Positions 17,858 to 25,864 of a stretch of 64,000 bases of DNA are shown piece by piece (the stretch's first letter is position 1; each line of letters opens with the position of its first letter). The notes below the pieces were generated by a model. The model made no database searches. It was not told the DNA's origin and was given only the letters and a program-made list of their open reading frames with translations. The position numbers and the translations under genes are program-made. This DNA comes from Candidatus Methylomirabilis lanthanidiphila (GTDB lineage Bacteria > Methylomirabilota > Methylomirabilia > Methylomirabilales > Methylomirabilaceae): the NCBI GenBank assembly GCA_902196205.1, contig CABIKM010000005.1, positions 27,484 to 91,483 of the forward strand, written 5' to 3'.

Positions 17858-18361
17858 CTACGGCTTTCCTTTCTGACTGAGGAGGGCGTCAATCGATTTG
17901 TGAAACTCCTCCTCGGTCATTGCCCCCCTCGACCGTCCATAGAGGCTTCCGTCTGGATTGATCAGGAAGGTGGTCGGCGTACCTTCGATTTGATAGCGTC
18001 TGCCGATCTCGCCGTCGGTATCGCGTCCCACAGGGTAAGGGAGCTTATACGTCTCGATAAACCTGCGCGCGTCGGCTTCGTTGTCCCAGGCGACGTTGAC
18101 GCCCAGCATCACGAGGCCCTTGCCATTGTACTGCTGGTAGATCTTTGCCAGAACGGGAGCCTCCCGTTGACAATGGGGTCATTTGGAGTGAAAGAAGTTG
18201 ATCAGCACCGGCTTGCCGCGAAAATCCTTCAGCGCGATCGACTTGCCGTCCAGCAGCGGCATCGTAAAGTCCGGGACAGGCGCCGCGTGGGCCGCCTGCG
18301 CAACCAGCAGTGTGCCGACCAACAAAGCTGTGAACATCGCTTTTCGCATGGGATTGCTCAT
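17858..18361 (-). CDS. TlpA/ResA-like periplasmic thioredoxin-fold protein, probable selenoprotein (UGA at residue 61)
   Basis: Reads as one 167-residue protein if the in-frame TGA at 18179-18181 is decoded as selenocysteine. It has a signal peptide (MRKAMFTALLVGTLLVAQAAHA), then the AhpC/TlpA-type fold: PVPDFTMPLLDGKSIALKDFRGKPVLINFF, the motif HSK-U61-P-H-C64 where relatives have WCxxC, then the cis-Pro loop EGTPTTFLINPDGS. The UGA falls exactly on the first redox cysteine, both halves share one frame, and no other lesion is seen. A hairpin follows the UGA at SECIS distance. GGAGGT lies seven bases before the ATG. The alternative is a nonsense mutation giving a pseudogene. It is convergent with rex. 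Confidence 0.75.
18152..18168 (-). promoter_or_regulatory. Candidate bacterial SECIS hairpin
   Basis: Directly downstream of the in-frame UGA the minus strand reads AACGGGA-GGC-TCCCGTT: a perfect 7-bp stem with a GGC loop (or 6 bp with AGGCT). The loop begins 17 nucleotides after the UGA. This agrees with the bacterial SECIS rule of an apical loop 16-37 nt from the UGA with G among its first two bases, and is close to the fdhF geometry. Confidence 0.65.
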
Positions 18362-18376
18362 CTCTGATACCTCCAA

Positions 18377-18480
18377 TGTCAGTGGGGTCTATAGAGTCAA
18401 TCGAGTCTGTTGGGTCTATTGGGTCATTGAGTCCGTTGAGTCAACTCAATAGACTCAATACACTCGAAGGACTCAATTAA
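18377..18480. repeat. TTGAGTC/GACTCAA-rich repeat
   Basis: About 100 bases built from short copies of GGGTCTATTGGGTC, GAGTCAAT and their inverse ACTCAATAGACTCAAT, between the thioredoxin-like gene and ubiD. It can fold into a hairpin. No coding potential is seen; it may contain the promoter of the thioredoxin-like gene. Confidence 0.5.
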
Positions 18481-18490
18481 CGGTTGTTCC

Positions 18491-19936
18491 TCAATCCAGA
18501 CCATACTCTTGCCAGCGTCGGTCTACGGCAGCCTTGGTCTCATGATCCATGACCTGTTCATCCGGCCAGTCGCGCATGAACCCCTCCTCTTTCCACTTTC
18601 GCGTTCCGTCGATCCCCATCTTTGAGCCATACTTGGGCAGCCGACTGGCATGATCCAGGGTTTCGACCGGGCCCATGACAAATTCGATATCGCGCTCCGG
18701 GTCGATGTGGTTGAGGACCTTCCAGACCACTTCCGCCGGGTTGCGGACGTTCACGTCCTTGTCGACGACGACGATCACCTTCGAGAACATCGCCTGGCCC
18801 ATGCCCCAGATCGCGTGCATGATCTTACGCGCGTGGCCCGGGTACGCCTTGTCGATGCTGACGATAACAAGATTGTGAAAGACCCCGGCAAACGGCATGT
18901 GGAAGTCCACGATCTCCGGCAACTGTTTTCTGAGGAGGGGGAGGGACATCCGCTCCACGGCCGTCCCCATGTGGCAGTCCTCCATGGGCGGGCGGCCGAC
19001 GATAGTGGTTTGGTAGATCGGGTCCCGGCGGTGGGTGATGGCCGTCAGATGAAAGACGGGGTAATAGTCGGGGAGGGAGTAAAAGCCGGTATGATCGCCG
19101 AACGGCCCTTCCAGGCGCAACTCATCCGGTTCGACATACCCTTCCAGCACGATTTCGGCGTTGGCCGGGACCTCCAGATCAACGGTCTCGCACGGGACGA
19201 GTTCGACTGACCGTTTTCGCAGGAAGCCGGCGATCAGCATCTCGTCGATCCCGTCGGGCGCCGGGATGACTGCCGACAGGGTCGTAGCCGGATCGGGCCC
19301 AATGGCCACGGCGACCTCGGTGCGGCGCCCAAGCCGTCGGTTTTTTTCGTAGTGTCTCGCGCCGCCGTGGTGGATGTGCCAGTGCATCCCCGCGGTCCGT
19401 TCATCGTAGATCTGCATCCGATACATACCGCAGTTGCGCGTGCCGGTGTCCGGATCTTTGGTGAAGACCAGGGGAAACGTGATGAACCGGCCGCCGTCCA
19501 GCGGCCAGCACTTGATGACCGGCAACAGGTCAAACGAGGGCTCTTGCGTGATGCGCACCTCCTTACACGGGCCGTCCTTCACCCGTTTGGGCAGGTAGCT
19601 CGCCATCTCCGTCAGCTTCGGCAACATTTTGAGTTTCTCGAGCCACCCTTCCGGACTCTTGATCTCGAGAATGCCGTCCAGCTCCCCGGCCAGTTCGTCC
19701 AGCGAGGCGCGCTGCAGCGCCAGGCACAGATGCGCCTCCGAGCCGAAGGCGTTGATCAGGAGCGGCATGGGCGAGCCCTTGACCCGCTCGAACAGCAGCG
19801 CCGGTCCAAGACGCTTGCTGACCCGATCAGTGATCTCGGTGACCTCGAGAATCGGATCGACCTCGGTCTTAATCCGCCTCAGCAGCCCCCGCTGCTCCAG
19901 CGCCGCAATAAACGCCCGCAGATCCTCGTATGCCAT
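18491..19936 (-). CDS. UbiD-family (prenylated-FMN-dependent) decarboxylase
   Basis: Cytoplasmic non-oxidative decarboxylase family, used for ubiquinone, menaquinone or aromatic acids. About 481 residues, the usual length. UbiD features include DLLPVIKCWPLDGGRFITFP near residues 135-155, and the catalytic acidic region ELRLEGPFGDHTGFYSLPDYYPVFH, followed by PGHARKIMHAIWGMGQAMFSK. The ATG at 19936 with GGAG upstream is preferred over the GTG three bases earlier. The substrate cannot be told from sequence; quinone synthesis is a reasonable guess near respiratory genes. No UbiX gene is adjacent. Confidence 0.9.
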   Translation of the reverse strand: MAYEDLRAFIAALEQRGLLRRIKTEVDPILEVTEITDRVSKRLGPALLFERVKGSPMPLLINAFGSEAHLCLALQRASLDELAGELDGILEIKSPEGWLEKLKMLPKLTEMASYLPKRVKDGPCKEVRITQEPSFDLLPVIKCWPLDGGRFITFPLVFTKDPDTGTRNCGMYRMQIYDERTAGMHWHIHHGGARHYEKNRRLGRRTEVAVAIGPDPATTLSAVIPAPDGIDEMLIAGFLRKRSVELVPCETVDLEVPANAEIVLEGYVEPDELRLEGPFGDHTGFYSLPDYYPVFHLTAITHRRDPIYQTTIVGRPPMEDCHMGTAVERMSLPLLRKQLPEIVDFHMPFAGVFHNLVIVSIDKAYPGHARKIMHAIWGMGQAMFSKVIVVVDKDVNVRNPAEVVWKVLNHIDPERDIEFVMGPVETLDHASRLPKYGSKMGIDGTRKWKEEGFMRDWPDEQVMDHETKAAVDRRWQEYGLD

Positions 19937-19944
19937 CACAACTC

Positions 19945-20068
19945 CAGCTATTAGCTATCAGCGTTCAGCTTTCAGCTAGAATCCGGAAAGAATTAGGCCC
20001 TAAATGCCCACAGAAAGACGGCTGAGACAGCTCTGGCTGACCGCTGAGAGCTGACGGCTGATCGCTGT
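19945..20068. repeat. AGCTGATAGCTGA-type repeat cluster
   Basis: Direct and inverted copies of AGCTATCAGCGTTCAGCTTTCAGC and GCTGAGAGCTGACGGCTGAT. The same family appears near 27340, 50262 and 57558. The rest of the ubiD-higA gap (20069-20371) shows no gene or clear signal. Confidence 0.55.
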
Positions 20069-20371
20069 CCTATTGAACGCTGCCACTATAGCGGAGGGGG
20101 GTGAGGTCGGCAAGCAAAAATGGGTCAACCGAGACCAGTCAAAACGCATGGTCTTTGGTCCCTGCGCTGCGACGCGATCAGTGCGGGCGGAGAGTATGTC
20201 TTGGCCGTCGCCCGCAGCGCCTCTTGTTGACACAGGAGCCCAGCCCATGTGGATCGATACGTCACCCGGAAGGGTACACCGCCTTTCTGCTATTTTCATA
20301 CCTTTTGAATCGGGGTGGGTTCATTCCCCGCGGAGTGACAAACGTCATTTGACAGGTTACACTTGAAATAG

Positions 20372-20449
20372 ATGCCGATCAGGAGTGTTAGACATAAAGG
20401 ACTGAAGCGCCTCTTTGAACACGATGGGAAGGAGAGAACTGCGATATCC
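20372..20449 (+). pseudogene. HigB toxin, N-terminal remnant
   Basis: The first 26 codons read MPIRSVRHKGLKRLFEHDG, which matches the start of RelE/HigB toxins (typically M-I-x-S-F-x-H-K-G-L-K-R-x-x-E). The rest of the toxin is missing and the frame runs straight into HigA. A large in-frame deletion is the simplest explanation. Confidence 0.65.
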
Positions 20450-20680
20450 ATGAAGAATCCCCCTCACCCCGGCGGCGTGATCCGCCGCCAAGTGATCGAG
20501 CCCCTCGGTCTTTCGATCACGAACGCCGCAGATATCCTCGGTGTCACTCGGCAAACCCTGTCATTGCTGCTGAATGAGCGCACCGACCTGTCGTCGGAGA
20601 TGGCACTACGGGTCGAGAAGGCGTTCGGCCCGAAGATGGATCACCTGATGAAAATACGGGGACACCATACTCATTTCTGA
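20450..20680 (+). CDS. higA: HigA-type antitoxin (HTH), toxin partner deleted
   Basis: 76-residue XRE-type DNA-binding antitoxin starting MKNPPHPGGVIRRQVIEPLGLSI. The helix-turn-helix is NAADILGVTRQTLSLLLNER. The C terminus FGPKMDHLMKIRGHHTHF stops early compared with normal HigA, which continues into LRMQxxYDLxxA. With HigB reduced to 26 codons this locus is probably inactive as a TA system, though the protein could still bind DNA. An AAGGAGAG ribosome site lies upstream. Confidence 0.75.
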   Translation: MKNPPHPGGVIRRQVIEPLGLSITNAADILGVTRQTLSLLLNERTDLSSEMALRVEKAFGPKMDHLMKIRGHHTHF

Positions 20681-20753
20681 ACTTCAGTGGCGCTTCCCTT
20701 GTCTCGCCGTTTACAAGACGGGTGCAACCGATCTGTCATTGGCTTGTTGTGGT

Positions 20754-21089
20754 TCACGCTGACTGGGCTCGTTTTTCCGCGGGAACGAAACGAATCTCGA
20801 CCCGGCGGTTCAACGCCGCCGCGATGCGATTGAGCATCGCCAGGGAATGTCCTTCGTAATCGGCGTCTTCAAGACGGCAAATCACCGATGCGGTGGTACC
20901 GACCAGCCGTGCCAGTTGCCGTTGAGTCAGGCCGGCCTTGGTGCGCAACGCGACGATTTTGCGCGCGACATGGTCGTCGGCCCGCGCCTTCTCCAAGGCG
21001 GCAAGCCGCTCCGGTTGCCCCTCGTAGTAGCGCCGATGGAGAATGTCTACCGCGTCCGTCGCGGTTCTCTTAGTAGTGGACTTAGCCAT
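20754..21089 (-). CDS. XRE-family antitoxin of a type II TA pair
   Basis: 111-residue protein with a C-terminal helix-turn-helix (KIVALRTKAGLTQRQLARLVGTTASVICRLE, about residues 43-75). It lies two bases downstream of a RelE/Gp49-like toxin gene on the same strand, the toxin-first order typical of HigBA-like pairs. It probably neutralises the toxin and represses the operon through the palindrome at 21474-21497. Confidence 0.85.
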   Translation of the reverse strand: MAKSTTKRTATDAVDILHRRYYEGQPERLAALEKARADDHVARKIVALRTKAGLTQRQLARLVGTTASVICRLEDADYEGHSLAMLNRIAAALNRRVEIRFVPAEKRAQSA

Positions 21090-21091
21090 GA

Positions 21092-21460
21092 TCAGCCCTC
21101 CTTATACGTGTGCCGCTCGGGATCCAGTGCCAACTTTCGCTTTCTCCGGATCGCTTCCTCGATGTCGCGCGCCGGCACCTCGCGCTCCTTGATAAGCCCA
21201 TGGGTGAGAATAGCAGCGACACGCCCGTGAAAGAAATACAGGATGCGATAATTCACTCCCCGCCGCACGACGCGTAACTCGTAGATACCATCCCGCAAGT
21301 AATCTGCCTCCGGTCGGCGGAGTTCATGGCCGAGATCGCGGAGTCGTTCGATGCGGACGCGGCACTTGTCTTGGACCTTGGCAGGTAGTCGGTCCAACCA
21401 ATCGAGCACGGGAACCTCTCCCGTTTCCTCCTGGTAAAAGACGACCTTAACCTTAGGCAT
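21092..21460 (-). CDS. RelE/HigB-like (Gp49 family) toxin
   Basis: 122-residue putative mRNA-interferase toxin. Family features: DWLDRLPAKVQDKCRVRIERLRDLG, then the core YLRDGIYELRVVRRGVNYRILYFFHGRVAAILTHGLIKE with basic residues expected to act on RNA, and a helical KRKLAL tail. First gene of a two-gene operon with the antitoxin. A perfect 10-bp inverted repeat lies just upstream. Confidence 0.87.
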   Translation of the reverse strand: MPKVKVVFYQEETGEVPVLDWLDRLPAKVQDKCRVRIERLRDLGHELRRPEADYLRDGIYELRVVRRGVNYRILYFFHGRVAAILTHGLIKEREVPARDIEEAIRRKRKLALDPERHTYKEG

Positions 21461-21473
21461 GCCACTACGTTCT

Positions 21474-21497
21474 TATGTTCGCATTATTGCGAACATA
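21474..21497 (-). promoter_or_regulatory. Palindromic operator candidate of the TA operon
   Basis: Perfect inverted repeat TATGTTCGCA-TTAT-TGCGAACATA, 14 bases upstream of the toxin start. Perfect dyads in this position are usual binding sites for the antitoxin or toxin-antitoxin complex. Confidence 0.7.
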
Positions 21498-21763
21498 GGT
21501 CAAGAACAGATTGGGCCGTCGCTCGGACGAACTGTCGTGAGGAACCATACCGTAGTACCAGTAGAACTTAGTGGATTGCTGGACTTTCTCGTGTTTGCCG
21601 AGGACTTCGAGAGCCGATTTCAGTATCTGTTCGATGGACGTGTCCATAAATTTTAAAATTACCAGATTCAGAACCACAAGTTGGCAGAAATGAACACGCG
21701 AAGTCGCAGTCATCGGTAAGGACTTGGGGGTGGAGATCGAACACGCTCATATGATACCCCCAC
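21498..21763. other. Intergenic stretch without recognised gene
   Basis: This stretch between the TA operon and the DUF4143 ATPase has lower GC than its surroundings. A minus-strand open frame here could encode a peptide with MDTSIEQILKSALEVLGKHE, which I do not recognise and which lacks a convincing ribosome site. It may be a gene remnant. Confidence 0.3.
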
Positions 21764-23080
21764 TCAATCCGCGTCCAGCAACCACTGATACGCCGCGTGG
21801 ACTGTGACACCGGGAGGCACCTTGAGGGACAACTGGTCGAAATTCAGCACGATCAGCGTCTGTGTGGCCCGCGGATGCTCGCGTGACGCGTCCTCCAACG
21901 CCCGCACCTCGCGCTCCCTGGTTTCTGCTGTGCCGATGTCGGCGCACACCTGGATGAGTTCCTCCCGCCCATCGTGAAATCGCGCCAAAAAATCCACTTC
22001 GTAACCGGCTTCCGTTCGCACGTAACCTACCTCGGCCTGGCGACGATCCAACTCGTGCAGCACCACCGTCTCCAGGGCGTATCCTACATTTGACCGGCCT
22101 GTTCGATCAAACGCCCCGATCATGCCGGTGTCTACCGGGTATACCTTGCGCGGGTTCGAATTGCGGCGCCGTTCCGATTCCGTGGCCAGGGGGACACATC
22201 GCAGCAAGAAAGAGTCTTCCAAATACCCCACCATCGCGTGCAACGCATCCTTGGCTACACCCAGCCCTTGAGCCTTCAGGTCCTGATGGAGCCGATGCAC
22301 GCTGAACCGTCCGGTGGGGTTCTTTAGGCACTGCCGGGTCAACCAGCGGAGCGCTGCCACCTGCGTGACACTGCGGCGTTCCACGATATCGCGGAACAGC
22401 ACCGTGTCCACATAGCCCTGCAACAGATCGATGCGCAACCCCGACGCAAGCCCTTGCGCCTCCGGAAATCCGCCTGCTGTCAGGTACTCACCTAAGAGTT
22501 GTTCTACCCGCGACCGCTCTGGGGCAGCCAGTGATCTGGCCTCCCCTTCGGGTTCCTGTCCGCGATGCCGCAGAAACTCCCGGAAGCTGAACGGCCGGAT
22601 GATGGTTTCGGTGCCGCGTCCCCGCAACGAGGTATGCACCTCTCGGCTCAACATCCGCGCAGACGACCCGGACACCACCATTTGGACTCGCTCTGTGTCC
22701 ATGACCCGCCGCACAAAGCGTTCCCACCCGTTCACCACTTGGATCTCGTCTAGCAGCCACCACACTGTTGCCCGCCGGCGCCAGTCGGGGTACCGTCGAT
22801 AATATTCCTCCAGCAGCATCCCCAATTGCTCCAATGGCAACCCCGCCAAGCGATCGTCATCGAAGCTCAGGTACACCACGCGCGCGGCCTCGGCCGATGT
22901 CCGCCACTGCGACTGTAGCTGTCTAAGGTAGGTTGTTTTCCCTGCGCGCCGCATGCCGACGACTGCATGGACCTTACCGGGGATCGGCGGCAGCGTGACA
23001 TCACGCGGCGTCGCCGCCAGTTCCAGACCGGGAGCGACCGCCGCGCTCAGCTTGTCATTTAATACAGGGTGGAGGCTCAT
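21764..23080 (-). CDS. AAA ATPase with DUF4143 (AAA_14) domain
   Basis: 438-residue member of the archaeal/bacterial AAA_14-DUF4143 family. Walker A is GMRRAGKTTYL near residue 42, Walker B VWWLLDEIQ near residue 107, sensor motif VVSGSSARML, then the DUF4143 part with RPFSFREFL, YLTAGGFPE and a C-terminal nuclease-like fold (GYEVDFLARF...ELIQVCADI). Function is unknown; such genes are common in accessory regions. A palindrome lies in the promoter region. Confidence 0.85.
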   Translation of the reverse strand: MSLHPVLNDKLSAAVAPGLELAATPRDVTLPPIPGKVHAVVGMRRAGKTTYLRQLQSQWRTSAEAARVVYLSFDDDRLAGLPLEQLGMLLEEYYRRYPDWRRRATVWWLLDEIQVVNGWERFVRRVMDTERVQMVVSGSSARMLSREVHTSLRGRGTETIIRPFSFREFLRHRGQEPEGEARSLAAPERSRVEQLLGEYLTAGGFPEAQGLASGLRIDLLQGYVDTVLFRDIVERRSVTQVAALRWLTRQCLKNPTGRFSVHRLHQDLKAQGLGVAKDALHAMVGYLEDSFLLRCVPLATESERRRNSNPRKVYPVDTGMIGAFDRTGRSNVGYALETVVLHELDRRQAEVGYVRTEAGYEVDFLARFHDGREELIQVCADIGTAETREREVRALEDASREHPRATQTLIVLNFDQLSLKVPPGVTVHAAYQWLLDAD

Positions 23081-23107
23081 TGTTCTTGTGATACTCTATA
23101 ATATAGG

Positions 23108-23126
23108 TGTCCTTTATATAAGGACA
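23108..23126 (-). promoter_or_regulatory. Palindrome upstream of the DUF4143 ATPase
   Basis: TGTCCTT-TATAT-AAGGACA, a perfect 7-bp inverted repeat with an AT-rich centre, 28 bases before the ATPase start. A further half site AAGGACA lies near 23152. It is probably an operator or promoter-overlapping element. Confidence 0.5.
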
Positions 23127-23320
23127 GAATACCAGTAATCAGTCACTAATACAAGGACACCCTGCTATCTTCCCGTATTTGCTGTTCCCACGTGATGGGC
23201 CGCCTCGGATCGACCCTGAGCGGCGTTACGTGCCGCAATCTCCAGGTTCAGGATTAACAGCGGGCTAGAGATGAGGTGGGGTCGGCAAGCCGAAATTGAT
23301 CGACGACCGCGCCTTCGACC

Positions 23321-23377
23321 TTATTCGACGAGCGGATTGCGCACGGCAAGATCCGGAAACCGTCCGAAATGGCGATT
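23321..23377 (-). pseudogene. VapC toxin, C-terminal remnant
   Basis: Immediately after vapB, in the overlapping frame, the minus strand encodes NRHFGRFPDLAVRNPLVE followed by a stop. This matches the C-terminal end of PIN-domain VapC toxins (pattern N-x-x-x-F-x-R-F-P-x-L-x-V-x-N-P-L). The rest of the toxin, including its acidic active-site residues, is absent. An internal deletion joined vapB to the toxin tail. Confidence 0.65.
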
Positions 23378-23621
23378 ACCCGCCGCGCCCCTCATAGATC
23401 GAATCTCGGATGCGATCCCATGAGGCCGTAGCCAGGCCTGGTTGAATCCCGCTACCTTTGAACGTGGCTTTTCGGAGATGAAACCTGCCATCTTGTGCCC
23501 GCTCAGTGAGAATCCGGCGCAACCCCTCTTCTACAAGGGCTCGCAATGTGGTGCCTTCGTTGGCAGCCAATTGTCTGGCATCACGCAGAAGTGAATCAGT
23601 CACCTCTATGGTAGTCTTCAT
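23376..23621 (-). CDS. VapB-type antitoxin (orphan)
   Basis: 81-residue ribbon-helix-helix-type antitoxin: MKTTIEVTDSLLRDARQLAANEGTTLRALVEEGLRRIL is the typical VapB DNA-binding N terminus, and the rest would wrap a VapC toxin. The frame is open far upstream, but the ATG at 23621 gives the family start. The partner survives only as a C-terminal tail at 23321-23377, so the antitoxin is an orphan. Confidence 0.8.
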   Translation of the reverse strand: MKTTIEVTDSLLRDARQLAANEGTTLRALVEEGLRRILTERAQDGRFHLRKATFKGSGIQPGLATASWDRIRDSIYEGRGG

Positions 23622-23804
23622 ATGGGACGATGTATCAGGAGCCCATACCGCTGTCAAGTTAAGTAGCGTTCGCGTCTCTGAACATCTTGACAGGTCAGTG
23701 GAAAGGCGAGAGAATCGCCCTAATTTTTCAAGGCTTTTTCGAGCGAGTTCGGTCGACCCATCTACTCCATCATAATTGGTGATACTCATATCCGGGATTA
23801 AATC

Positions 23805-25748
23805 ATGAGCCCCGTCTCTCCGCTCCTCATTACACGATTTATGCAGCTCCCGCGACGCCCGGACGAGGTCTGGCAGGGCGGCCTCGTGCGGCTGCCGGCC
23901 TGGATAGAGGACGGCCCCGATGGCAGGCCCTACCGACCATGGGCCGCGATCTGGATCAGCCTGCGTACCGGATGTGTGCACATGAAGATGCAGCCGGAGG
24001 CTGGGATGCGCGACCCCGGCCTGGCGCTGGAGACGCTGTTGGAGCTCGGACTCAAGAAGAAGCTCGCCGGATGTCGCCCGGCGCGCCTCGACGTAGCCAA
24101 CGACGAGGTCGGCGCCTATCTTGTGCGCGCGTTGGATGATGAGCAGCTTACCTATACCGTGTCCGGCGATCTGGGGGAGGTCAAGCAGGTGCTGACCCTT
24201 TACAGGGAGAGTATGGGCGGCGCGCCGCCGCTGCCGGATGCGCTGGATGCGCCCGGCGTGACGATCGAGAGGATGCGGGCCTTCGGCGAAGCGGCGAGGC
24301 GTGTCTATCTGGCAGCGCCATGGCGTTATCTCAGCGATGAGGACCTGATCCATATCGAGGCGCCCACGGCGGCGCGAGACCTTCGGCATGTCACGGTGCT
24401 GGGCGGAGCAGGGCAGGTGTGCGGTTTGGGGTTCTTCGAGACGCCGGAGGATTTCGAGGCCGTCCAGGCCGACCCGGATCCGGAGAGATTCATGCACACC
24501 CGAGCCCGGTGGGCAGTGTGGTACGGTTCGATTGATGAGATGCCGTTCGGCGACGCAGACCTCTGGGAGGATCACGGGCTCCCGGTGGCCGCAGATCGCG
24601 CGTATCCGGTCGCGGTGCGGGTCGGTCCCGATGCCGCGGTTGCGCGTCCGGACGCGAAGGTCCTCGCCTACCTGGAAGGGCTGCTGCTTGCGTTGGCGGA
24701 CACGAGCGAGGGGGAGATTGACAAGGGACGCTGGAGTCGCCAAGTTCGAAGTGATGACGGGCCACAGACGTTTACGCTCTGCATCCCCGCGCTGCTGGAG
24801 CCGCTCGATGCCCCGCCGCAGGCGCCGCGCGGCGGTATCCCCGACCGGCGGATCATGGAGCGGATTCTGGCCGAAATGGAGCGGTTTACGGCTCAATCCG
24901 AGTGTACCGATCCGGAGGAGGTCAACCGGGTGATGCAGGAGCGGTTCGTCGGCCCGTTCGACGCGATCCCGTCTACCGCCGCTACACCTCTCGAGCGGGC
25001 GCAGGATCTTATGTATCGGGCGGTTGAGGCGCGTGGCCGCCGCCGGACGCAACTGGCCCGCAAGGCCCTGGAGCTGTCGGCCGACTGCGCTGATGCGTAT
25101 GTGACGCTGGCGGAGCAGGCTGCGGACCCCGAGACGGCTCGTGACCTGTATGCGCAGGGGGTCGCGGCCGGGGAGCGCGCGCTGGGGCCGCTGGCCTTCG
25201 AGGAAGGTGCGGGGCATTTCTGGGGAATCGTCGGAACCCGACCCTACATGCGTGCCCGTTTCGGGTTGGCGCAGTGCTTGAAAGAACTGGGCCAGGTAGA
25301 CGATGCGATCGGCCACTTCCAGGCGCTGCTCCACCTTAACCCCACCGATAATCAGGGCGTCCGGGACGTTCTCCTGCCGGTCTTGCTTGCCGCGGGTCGA
25401 GATGATGAGGCTGGCGCGCTACTCGAGCAATTCGGCGATGACATCAGCGCGACCTGGACATACGGGTGGGCCCTCTGGACGTTTCGTCGGGAAGGGGACA
25501 GCCGGGTTGCGCGGGACCGATTGCGAGCGGCGGTCCGCGCGAATCGGTACGTGCCCAAGTATCTCACCGGCAAGGCGGGATGGCCGGGTCCCTTGCCGGA
25601 ATCGTACGCATTCGGCAGCGAGGAAGAGGCCGTGCTCTGCGCCGACGATCTTGGCGACGCCTGGCAGGCAACCCCAGGCGCAGAGGCATGGCTGACGGCA
25701 TCCACGCCAAAGCCTAAGCGAACATCTCGGACCCGCCGCAGTCGGTAG
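23805..25748 (+). CDS. Large TPR-containing protein of unknown function
   Basis: 647 residues, probably cytoplasmic. The N-terminal 330 residues are an alpha/beta region with no motif I can name (starts LPRRPDEVWQGGLVRLPAWIEDG). The part from about residue 405 is helical and TPR-like, including MRARFGLAQCLKELGQVDDAIGHFQALLHLNPTDNQG, similar to ST7/TPR-type sequences, ending in a basic Lys/Arg/Thr tail. Codon use is GC-rich like the chromosome core. No operon partner: it is flanked by vapB on the opposite strand and mfnB downstream. Function not known. Confidence 0.8.
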   Translation: MSPVSPLLITRFMQLPRRPDEVWQGGLVRLPAWIEDGPDGRPYRPWAAIWISLRTGCVHMKMQPEAGMRDPGLALETLLELGLKKKLAGCRPARLDVANDEVGAYLVRALDDEQLTYTVSGDLGEVKQVLTLYRESMGGAPPLPDALDAPGVTIERMRAFGEAARRVYLAAPWRYLSDEDLIHIEAPTAARDLRHVTVLGGAGQVCGLGFFETPEDFEAVQADPDPERFMHTRARWAVWYGSIDEMPFGDADLWEDHGLPVAADRAYPVAVRVGPDAAVARPDAKVLAYLEGLLLALADTSEGEIDKGRWSRQVRSDDGPQTFTLCIPALLEPLDAPPQAPRGGIPDRRIMERILAEMERFTAQSECTDPEEVNRVMQERFVGPFDAIPSTAATPLERAQDLMYRAVEARGRRRTQLARKALELSADCADAYVTLAEQAADPETARDLYAQGVAAGERALGPLAFEEGAGHFWGIVGTRPYMRARFGLAQCLKELGQVDDAIGHFQALLHLNPTDNQGVRDVLLPVLLAAGRDDEAGALLEQFGDDISATWTYGWALWTFRREGDSRVARDRLRAAVRANRYVPKYLTGKAGWPGPLPESYAFGSEEEAVLCADDLGDAWQATPGAEAWLTASTPKPKRTSRTRRSR

Positions 25749-25793
25749 TTCATCCGGCTGTGCTTCGCAGGGCGCTCTCAACGCATTTCTTTC

Positions 25794-25823
25794 TTGACAC
25801 TTCCCGGCGCTTTCCGATACAAG
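25794..25823 (+). promoter_or_regulatory. Candidate sigma70-type promoter of mfnB
   Basis: TTGACA at 25794-25799, an 18-base spacer and TACAAG at 25818-25823, about 40 bases before the mfnB ATG. The -35 box is perfect, the -10 box weak. Confidence 0.4.
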
Positions 25824-25864
25824 ACAACGGTCACACGTGAATGCACCGCGTTTGGAGGAGCACG

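Noticed and set aside
21465..21713. Minus-strand frame of up to 82 codons between the TA operon and the ATPase
   Set aside because: Not recognised, overlaps the palindromic operator, no ribosome site; mentioned only as a possible remnant.
23622..25334. Long minus-strand open frame continuous with vapB
   Set aside because: It is antisense to the GC-rich TPR gene at 23805-25748 and low in recognisable motifs; only its last 81 codons (vapB) are real.
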